Source: Elusimicrobiota bacterium (GTDB lineage Bacteria > Elusimicrobiota > Elusimicrobia > JACQPE01). From it: a stretch of DNA of 36,337 nucleotides. Position numbers and translations under genes: made by a program. Below, piece by piece: positions 17,003 to 23,444 of this stretch. The DNA is taken from contig JACQJO010000086.1 in NCBI GenBank assembly GCA_016205025.1, forward strand, positions 1 to 36,337. Direction: 5' to 3'. Below the pieces are notes generated by a model, which had not been told where the DNA came from, did no database searches, and worked only from the letters and a program-made list of their open reading frames with translations. Numbering within the stretch: position 1 is the stretch's first letter; every line of letters begins with the position of its first letter.

Positions 17003-17227
17003 CTAACCGCCCATATGTATATGACTGATATTTTTTTCAAAAATGTCAGCGATACCATTACTATTGGTGTCTGGCCCCGATTGTATATATTCCTGACTAC
17101 ATAGGCTCCACGTTCGCCCCGGATCTATTCGGGGGTAGATCCTCCGTAATCACCAAAGATTGTTTTTTTGTCATAAGCAAAATCCTTATTATTTTTCCTT
17201 GTTTTTCCCAAAATTCTCAGCCATAAA
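17003..17227. other. Intergenic region with a short hairpin and a possible mobile-element scar
   Basis: This 225-bp AT-rich gap contains one clear hairpin: GGATCTA (17121-17127) and TAGATCC (17136-17142) around an 8-nt loop. It has no T-run on either strand to make it a terminator. GGTGTCTGGCCCC (17067-17079) resembles short GC-rich motifs I associate with scattered palindromic repeats in metagenome-derived genomes, but I cannot verify this. A 25-codon frame on the minus strand (17097-17174) starts ATGACAAAAAAA behind AAGGA but resembles no protein I know. Confidence 0.35.
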
Positions 17228-18238
17228 TCAATGCTCCACTTTGTCTTCTACCCAGAAACGATTTCGAAGAGAAAGTGCGTTATATCTGAGCAAAGCAATA
17301 GCTTCCGCAGTGAGGTTTTCCTGAGTTTCTTTTGTTGCAAGGTACTGTTCTATTTTTTTTGTGGCCTCATTCGTGGTTTCCTCCTCCTCAGTGTTTAAGA
17401 GAATTACTAGCTTTTTGATCTCATTAAGATGTTTGTCCGACTTAATCCACCTAAGATTTCTTGCCTGTTCAACCCAGGCCATCAAACGCGCAATAAATGC
17501 GCTTATGGGGAGATGCGGCTCAAATGGGACAAGAGTAAAATCTCGATAATATAAACGTTTTTTCATTGCTTTCATAAATTCATAGCTGCTATAGTTGCCA
17601 TAGTAGAACAATATTTCTGTTTTTGGGAGGTAAGTCATTAGCTTACGGAGGGCATCTTCGTAACCAAAATCAATTGCAAATTCTCCTATACCCGGCGGAT
17701 AAAAAAATTCAAAAGTAGAAGCATATGTATACACCGAAGGGAAATCAGTCCTATTAAAATCCTGTGCGATTCTGTAAGGCAGCCGAAAATATTCTGGAAT
17801 CCGCTCCGATATTCTTACCGGAAGGCAGACTTCTCTTCCAAATTCGTCACGGACAAAGTAAATGTCGTCGGGATTATTCAATAATCTAAGACACAAAGGA
17901 GTCCCACCGCCAGCATCAGAGTCTTTTGCTGAGACCATAAACGAATATTCATACTTATAGGGAGGATAATCGCCAGTAATGTTGGCTCTGGTTATCGCTA
18001 AATCAAATTCTGGCCATCTAAAACATGGTAGGGGATCGTCTTTTTTCCAAACTTTTCCATCAGCATTCGCATTGAATGTTAAATTGCCGCAAAAAATATT
18101 AAATATTATCAAGCTCAAGAAACTTTTGTTTTTTAAAAAATTTTTGTATTGCCATTTTAATTCCACCGAACTTTTAATGATGGTGACTTCACAGGCAACA
18201 GTTTTATTTCCCCTCCAACTCTCTGTTCTCTTGACCAT
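17228..18238 (-). CDS. Exported protein with C-terminal FIMAH-like helical domain (paralogue 1)
   Basis: A 336-residue protein. The start ATG at 18238 is supported by AAGGAGAAGG upstream. That puts about 35 polar residues ahead of the hydrophobic segment NKSFLSLIIFNIFCGNLTFNANA, so the signal peptide is long or the true start is internal. The middle part (residues 65-240) has no recognised domain. The C-terminal 85 residues or so (RNLRWIKSDKHLNEIKKLVILLN to LTAEAIALLRYNALSLRNRF) match the C-terminus of the neighbouring gene at 18260. Their pattern recalls the FIMAH domain of secreted bacterial proteins, a comparison made from memory. It lies 21 bp after paralogue 2 and is probably transcribed with it. 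Function unknown. Confidence 0.72.
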   Translation of the reverse strand: MVKRTESWRGNKTVACEVTIIKSSVELKWQYKNFLKNKSFLSLIIFNIFCGNLTFNANADGKVWKKDDPLPCFRWPEFDLAITRANITGDYPPYKYEYSFMVSAKDSDAGGGTPLCLRLLNNPDDIYFVRDEFGREVCLPVRISERIPEYFRLPYRIAQDFNRTDFPSVYTYASTFEFFYPPGIGEFAIDFGYEDALRKLMTYLPKTEILFYYGNYSSYEFMKAMKKRLYYRDFTLVPFEPHLPISAFIARLMAWVEQARNLRWIKSDKHLNEIKKLVILLNTEEEETTNEATKKIEQYLATKETQENLTAEAIALLRYNALSLRNRFWVEDKVEH

Positions 18239-18259
18239 AAATCCTTCTCCTTTCTACCC

Positions 18260-19144
18260 CTACTTTTTAAGTTCCTTTTTATCCAAGGAGTTCTTGCCAT
18301 GCAGCCTGTTCCATAGATACAGGGCATTAAGTCTTACCAAGGCATCGGCTTCGTCGGTTAAACGTCCAGCTTCGTGTTCTCTTGAGACGTACTTTTCGAT
18401 GTTTTGAACGGATTTCTTTAGTTTCTTCTTATCTTGCGTGTTTAAATCAGAAATCAACTTTTTGATTTTTTCAAGCTGTTGGTCGGATTTGATCCAGCCG
18501 AGCTTACGGGCTTCAGCGGCATCAGAAAGCATCCGGGCGGTCCAGGCGCTGGCAGTGAGGGGATCGGGAGGGGCTACGGGGGAGATGGTTTGGCCGGAGT
18601 ACTCCTCTTTGTTATCAATGTCATTAGAAGCGTTCACAATAAACCCGCGTATTCCCGGAGGTTCCTTAGCAACAAAACCAAAGCCTGATAATTTTTGTCC
18701 AGGCTTTATTTCTCCTTCTTTTGTCCATATAGGACACGACCACCAGCCGTGGTAAGGCTTTTCCATTGCAGATGCATGAGTCCAGAGCGAAGGTCCTTGT
18801 TTTTTAACAGGATAAACTCGCGGCGCTTTCTCAAATATCACGTAGTGTTCTCCATCGCTATACTCAAGATTCGCATGATCATAAGTCAGGGAGTGTTCCT
18901 GGGGGTTGTTGCGCAAATCCACCAGGAAAAAGCCGACCAGCAAAGATGGGTCATCGTTATGTCTATAAGAAAGCTTGTAGTCGTATATAAATTCTTCCTT
19001 GTTCTCTTTTGCAACATTAGCTTCAATCGCAACATTGGCGCTTGATTCCTCGGCCTTAACCCTATTGCTTAAGCAAAAAAATTGGACGATTGTCATAAAA
19101 ACTATCCCGTTAGCGTAATTTATAGTCAGAATTCTATGGGCCAT
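18260..19144 (-). CDS. Exported protein with C-terminal FIMAH-like helical domain (paralogue 2)
   Basis: A 294-residue protein with an N-terminal hydrophobic signal segment (GIVFMTIVQFFCLSNRVKA, cut before EESSAN). Residues 50-185 look like a beta-rich domain (YDYKLSYRHNDDPSLLVGFFLVDLRNN, EKPYHGWWSCPIWTKEGEI, GFGFVAKEPPGIRGFIVNA). A short linker with PVAPPDPLTASAW leads to the C-terminal helical domain (RKLGWIKSDQQLEKIKKL to LTDEADALVRLNALYLWNRL), shared with the next gene. The tail is lysine-rich. The N-terminal domain is not recognised. It leads a two-gene minus-strand run and diverges from the mscS-like gene over 114 bp. Confidence 0.72.
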   Translation of the reverse strand: MAHRILTINYANGIVFMTIVQFFCLSNRVKAEESSANVAIEANVAKENKEEFIYDYKLSYRHNDDPSLLVGFFLVDLRNNPQEHSLTYDHANLEYSDGEHYVIFEKAPRVYPVKKQGPSLWTHASAMEKPYHGWWSCPIWTKEGEIKPGQKLSGFGFVAKEPPGIRGFIVNASNDIDNKEEYSGQTISPVAPPDPLTASAWTARMLSDAAEARKLGWIKSDQQLEKIKKLISDLNTQDKKKLKKSVQNIEKYVSREHEAGRLTDEADALVRLNALYLWNRLHGKNSLDKKELKK

Positions 19145-19258
19145 AGAGATTAACGAATCACTTTCTCAAAATATAACTCCCATTTCTTTTGCCATCAAGA
19201 ACCAATTCGTTGATTTTTTTCTAGATCGCCAGAAGTTCTATGATGGACCTTCGGCGCC

Positions 19259-20317
19259 ATGGAATACCTTTCTTTCGCTAAACTTGTTTTTTGGATCAAG
19301 CCGGCCGGCGTGCTGGCCGCCGCTTTATTGGCCGGTTGGTTTTTTAGGCGGTTGATCTTGGGTTATTTAAGGCGGGCTCATTTGGCCGAAGGGGAGACGG
19401 TCAAATCAATCGCGATACGGGTGGGCGCGAGCTACCTGCCGGTTTGGCTCGTTTTGCTGGCCGCATTTTTGGCTCTGCGTTTGATTGACGTTTCACCCAA
19501 TTTTCTCAAGGCTTTTAACCGGATCGCGGTCACGTTTTGGATTTTAAGCCTCACGGGCGCGGCCGCCTCGGTGGCCGCGAGCGCGGCGCGTTTTTATACC
19601 CATGCCTCGGCCCTTCCGGCCACCAGCCTCACCGTCAGTTTGATCCAGCTCGGAGTCTTGGGCTTGGGCTTATTGGTGGTGCTGGCCAATTTGGGCATCG
19701 CGATCACGCCGCTGTTGACCGCCCTGGGCGTGGGCTCTTTGGCCGTGGCCTTGGCCCTGCAGGAAACCCTGTCCAATCTTTTCGCCGGATTCTACCTCAT
19801 GGTTTCGCGCACGATTCGCGTGGGCGATTACGTCAAGCTGGAAACAACGCCCCATGAAGGCTATGTCACTGACATCGGCTGGAGAGCCACGCAGATTCAG
19901 GATTTAGCCAGTAACGTTGTGGTGATTCCCAATTCCAAGCTGGCTCAATCCGTGGTGACCAATTATTCCCAGCCGGATGACGAGGTCATCAATTTTGTTC
20001 CGGTCAGCGTGGGTTACGGCGTCAGCTTGGCGCGCGTGGAACGACTGACGCTGGCCACCGCCAAAAGCGTTTTAGAGGAGCTCCAGCCCCAGGTGTCTAA
20101 AAATTTCGCGCCGCGGGTGCGATTTTTGGCCATGAAGGGAACATCCTTTGAAATGACCGTTATTTTGAAGTCCCGCCGTTACGAAGAACATTTTTTGGTT
20201 GTCCACGAGTTTTTAAAACGGTTGGAGGCCGCCTTCGCCAAGGAGGGTCTATCCTTTGGCCTTAACGAAGTGCGCGGACGGGACATGAATTATGTCTACC
20301 CTCGTTCTGGGCCGTAA
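19259..20317 (+). CDS. MscS-family mechanosensitive ion channel
   Basis: A 352-residue inner-membrane channel that releases solutes under hypo-osmotic stress. It has about five hydrophobic segments; MscS itself has three. The pore-lining helix and following turn are plain: LLTALGVGSLAVALALQETLSNLFAGFYLMVSRTI, then RVGDYVKL of the beta domain. WRATQIQDLASNVVVIPNSKLAQSVVTNYS is the family signature after the beta domain, and the alpha/beta C-terminal domain runs to about residue 345. Its 3' end overlaps the addB-like gene by 26 bp, so the three plus-strand genes here are probably co-transcribed. No functional link to recombination is evident. Confidence 0.93.
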   Translation: MEYLSFAKLVFWIKPAGVLAAALLAGWFFRRLILGYLRRAHLAEGETVKSIAIRVGASYLPVWLVLLAAFLALRLIDVSPNFLKAFNRIAVTFWILSLTGAAASVAASAARFYTHASALPATSLTVSLIQLGVLGLGLLVVLANLGIAITPLLTALGVGSLAVALALQETLSNLFAGFYLMVSRTIRVGDYVKLETTPHEGYVTDIGWRATQIQDLASNVVVIPNSKLAQSVVTNYSQPDDEVINFVPVSVGYGVSLARVERLTLATAKSVLEELQPQVSKNFAPRVRFLAMKGTSFEMTVILKSRRYEEHFLVVHEFLKRLEAAFAKEGLSFGLNEVRGRDMNYVYPRSGP

Positions 20318-23300
20318 CTGGACCGAGCTGGCCGGGCGTGCAGCCGAAAAAATAACCGCTCACCGCCGCGCGGCCGAGGCGCCGGAAGTTCTGACCATCG
20401 CGGTTCCTTCGCAGATTTCCCGCTACTGGATTTTAAGCCAGCTGGCCGGCCGTCTGGATAATGATTTGGCGGGCTTAAACGTCGTCACGCTTCACCAGTT
20501 GGCCTTGCAGAGTTTCCAACGGCGCGGTGATCCGGCGCCCGAGGTGACGGAGGATAAGCGCTACCTAGCTCTTCTTTGGGAGCTGATCCGCCAAGACCCG
20601 GCCTTTGTGTATCCCAAAAACGATCCCTACCCCACGGCGAGAGCCGTCTATGCGGTTATTCGCGAACTGCGCGATGGCGCGGTGACGTCCGAGGAAGCCG
20701 ACTGGCTTTCGAGCGCGGAGCCTTACGAGAGCCTGCCCGAGCGGCCGGCGGCCCGGGCGCGCGCGATTTTTTCTCTGTACCGCCGGTATCTTAAAGCCAT
20801 TGAGGAAAATCAGTGGATTGACAGCCCCGAAATGATGCTCAAAGCCTGTTTAAATTTTGAAAATTCTTCCTCACTCACGCACTTTCTTGTCTGGGGGTTC
20901 AGCGACTTTGTGGGTGTTCAAAAGCTTTTTGTCCGGGCTCTGGCCGCGGCCGCGGATTTGACTGTTTATCTGCCCCGGCATGAGTTTACGCAATCACTGG
21001 CCGACGAGATGACCGGCTGGGGTTTAAAAAAAGAGGAGCCCGTCGGCGCGGTTGCGGCGAGCGCTCAAGCGTTCGTTGCCTGCTGCCCGACGCCGCAGGA
21101 GGAGACTTGGTTGGCGGCTAAACTTTTAAAGAGCTGGCAGAATGAAGGCTTTGATTTACGACGCGCCGCGGTGATTTCTAAAGACCGGGGGCCCTACCTG
21201 AATCTTTTGCAAAAAACGCTTATTGAAAACAACATTCCCTTTGTGACGCCGGAAGATTCCTTGAGCGCTTTGGCCAGCCGTCCGGCCGCGGCCGCGGTGA
21301 TAGCCGCTTTGGATTTTTGGCAGAAGCCGGGCGCCGGCCGCGCCCTTGAATTAATCGGTCGTCCCGGCGCGGATGTTCCCGCGCCGCTGGCCCCTCTCCT
21401 GGCGCAGACCACGACGCGCCTGTTCTCTCTTTCTTGGGCGGCCAGGGCCAGGTTGATTAAAGAGCAAAAGATCGAAGGCGTTATCGCAAACCTTGTTGGA
21501 AATCTTCCGGAATGCCCGGCGCGGTTGCGGCCGGAGCTGGCGACCCAGACCCTTAAGTGGTTCGATCTTTTGTGGCAGGGAGTTACCCTTAATCGTCAAG
21601 CCACGCCCCGCGCTCTCTGGTCCTGGATCGGCCGGGTCGTTCGGCCGGCTTCGGCTAACGAGATCAAAGAGGCTTGGAAGCGTTTCGAAGATTTTTTCAT
21701 GAGCCTGCCATCTCCGGCGCTGTCGCATCCCCAGTTTGCGGTGGAATTAATTAAGGAGGCGATGGCCGCATTTAAAATAGCCTCGGTTCACGAACCCGCT
21801 GAATCAAGCGGGGCTTGGCTTCTTTCGGCCAACCAGGCGCGCGGCGGCGCCTGGGACCGGGTTATTCTTTGCGGGGTTCAAGACGGTTTTTACCCCCGGG
21901 AGCCGCAGGAAGAACCCTTTTTGAGCGACGAGATCCGCGAACGGTTAAATCATCTGGGATTTTCATTGCCGCGGCCGGGAACGGCCAAAAAAGTTTTAAC
22001 CAAGGCTGTTCGCTTCAAGGAAGCCCGGCGCGCGGCGGTGGAGGACGCTTTGTTGTTTGAGATTTTAACCGCGTCCTCGAACGAACGGCTGGCCGTGACC
22101 TACCCGCAGATTAATTTTGAGGGAAAACCGGCCTTGCCCTCTCCTTACCTTTCTTCTTGGTCCACCGGAGCGCGTCAGATGAAAAGCGGAGCTTGGCGCG
22201 ACCGGATTCTTTTTTTAACTGAACTTCTAGGCCCGGCCGCGGCTCCGGCGCTTGGGGTCGTTGAAGCCGGCCTGGCCGGTTTCGCCAATGGCCGCGGCGC
22301 GGGCCGTCCGGTTGCGGCGCGTTGCTCGGATAGCGAGTGGCGGGCTTGGCTTAAGAAAAAGCCGGGAATCAGCCCGACGATGCTTTCAAAGTTTTTGAGC
22401 TGCCCGCAGGCTTTTTATTTTGAGTATTTGCAGGACTTGGACGGCTTGCCCGGCGAACCCAAGGCTGAATTTTATCCGGCTGTTTTTCTCGGGAAAGCTT
22501 TTTCGCAGACGGTGGCGGCCGCCCTTCAAGACGGCCACGCCAAGCCATGGAAGGATTATTGGAACAAGGAATTGATCCGGGAGTTTCCATCGGTCAAGAC
22601 GGAAGATCTCTCGGCGGCGGAGCGCTATAAAATGAACCGCATCGAGGTTGTTCTGGAAGATTTAAGCCGCCGCTGGACCAAGGAAATCAAGCCTCCTTCC
22701 GGTGCGGTCGCGGCTGAAAAGGAGCTCAAGTTCACGCTTCAAGGGAAGGGGTTTAGCGCAGGGGAGTCACCCTTGCCCCCAGACCCGAGAACCAGTCCCG
22801 ACGGTTCTCCCCGCGTGCTCGCGGGGCCCCTCTCCGCTACTGGGTTCAAGGGTGACTCCCCTGCGCTAAACCCTTACCTTCAAGATGACGATTTTTACCG
22901 GGGCGTTTGCCGCGCGGATTTGTCTTTAGAAGGCCAGGCGTTGATCGAGATGAAGATGAAGAAGCACTCCTCCTGGAACGTGACAGGGGGCCGCACCACG
23001 GCCGACAAAATGCTTCAAAAGATTCTGGACCCGGCCGCGGCCGAGGGGCCTCGATATGGACTGCAGATTCTCTACTACCTTATTTACGCCCAACAGGGAA
23101 CCAGCGGATCGGCCGTCTATTTGGTGAGTCCTTATTGGGAGGTGACCGACAAAGAATACCCGGTCATTTATCAATGGAACGCCAAAGACAACTGGACGCT
23201 TTGGCAAGCCCAGCTCGGGCAATGGATGAAGCTATTACGGCAGGCCTTCGCCGACTCCGGGGGCGAGGCTCGATTTCCTTTTTGGCCGCATGAAAAACAA

Positions 23301-23444
23301 GGCGGGAAATGTTCCTGGTGTTCTTACCGCATGCTGTGTTTAAAGGACGCGCCCATCCAGCGCGCCGCTCACAACGAGATCACGCAACCGTTGGTCGAAG
23401 CGTTTGATTTTTCGGACAACGCGGATGAGGAGAAGGAGCCATGA
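20292..23444 (+). CDS. addB: AddB/RexB-like nuclease subunit (PD-(D/E)XK, iron-sulfur)
   Basis: A 1050-residue partner of the AddA-like protein that follows; together they should process double-strand DNA ends for recombination. The N-terminal part is a degenerate helicase-like region (TIAVPSQISRYWILSQL, VVTLHQLALQSFQRR) without a Walker A motif, as in RexB. The C-terminal nuclease has an aspartate in CRADLSL near 876, E-x-K in IEMKMKK near 885-889, and Q-x3-Y in LQILYYLIY. One cysteine in FLSCPQAFYFEYL (about 704) plus three in KCSWCSYRMLC (about 1008-1018) fit the AddB four-cysteine iron-sulfur site. Between residues about 817 and 863 a 47-codon insert derives from a palindromic mobile element. 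The stop overlaps the addA start as ATGA. Confidence 0.85.
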   Translation: MSTLVLGRNWTELAGRAAEKITAHRRAAEAPEVLTIAVPSQISRYWILSQLAGRLDNDLAGLNVVTLHQLALQSFQRRGDPAPEVTEDKRYLALLWELIRQDPAFVYPKNDPYPTARAVYAVIRELRDGAVTSEEADWLSSAEPYESLPERPAARARAIFSLYRRYLKAIEENQWIDSPEMMLKACLNFENSSSLTHFLVWGFSDFVGVQKLFVRALAAAADLTVYLPRHEFTQSLADEMTGWGLKKEEPVGAVAASAQAFVACCPTPQEETWLAAKLLKSWQNEGFDLRRAAVISKDRGPYLNLLQKTLIENNIPFVTPEDSLSALASRPAAAAVIAALDFWQKPGAGRALELIGRPGADVPAPLAPLLAQTTTRLFSLSWAARARLIKEQKIEGVIANLVGNLPECPARLRPELATQTLKWFDLLWQGVTLNRQATPRALWSWIGRVVRPASANEIKEAWKRFEDFFMSLPSPALSHPQFAVELIKEAMAAFKIASVHEPAESSGAWLLSANQARGGAWDRVILCGVQDGFYPREPQEEPFLSDEIRERLNHLGFSLPRPGTAKKVLTKAVRFKEARRAAVEDALLFEILTASSNERLAVTYPQINFEGKPALPSPYLSSWSTGARQMKSGAWRDRILFLTELLGPAAAPALGVVEAGLAGFANGRGAGRPVAARCSDSEWRAWLKKKPGISPTMLSKFLSCPQAFYFEYLQDLDGLPGEPKAEFYPAVFLGKAFSQTVAAALQDGHAKPWKDYWNKELIREFPSVKTEDLSAAERYKMNRIEVVLEDLSRRWTKEIKPPSGAVAAEKELKFTLQGKGFSAGESPLPPDPRTSPDGSPRVLAGPLSATGFKGDSPALNPYLQDDDFYRGVCRADLSLEGQALIEMKMKKHSSWNVTGGRTTADKMLQKILDPAAAEGPRYGLQILYYLIYAQQGTSGSAVYLVSPYWEVTDKEYPVIYQWNAKDNWTLWQAQLGQWMKLLRQAFADSGGEARFPFWPHEKQGGKCSWCSYRMLCLKDAPIQRAAHNEITQPLVEAFDFSDNADEEKEP
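22744..22877. mobile_element. In-frame palindromic insertion element inside addB
   Basis: A 134-nt element bounded by the 7-bp direct repeat CTTCAAG (22737-22743 and 22878-22884), which looks like a target-site duplication. The arms 22749-22775 and 22847-22873 are perfectly complementary over 27 nt, and pairing continues outward with two imperfections. Inside, CCCAG (22778-22782) pairs with CTGGG (22840-22844). Two hairpins follow: GAGAACC/GGTTCTC (22787-22793, 22803-22809) and CCCGCG/CGCGGG (22810-22815, 22820-22825). The whole folds as a cloverleaf. Element plus one duplication is 141 nt, exactly 47 codons with no stop; removing it restores the join LQ-DDDFYRG. It therefore behaves like the Rickettsia palindromic elements. 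No transposase is present. Confidence 0.85.

Noticed and set aside
17097..17174. A 25-codon minus-strand frame beginning M-T-K-K-Q.
   Set aside because: Too short and unlike any protein I know; kept only as part of the possible element scar.
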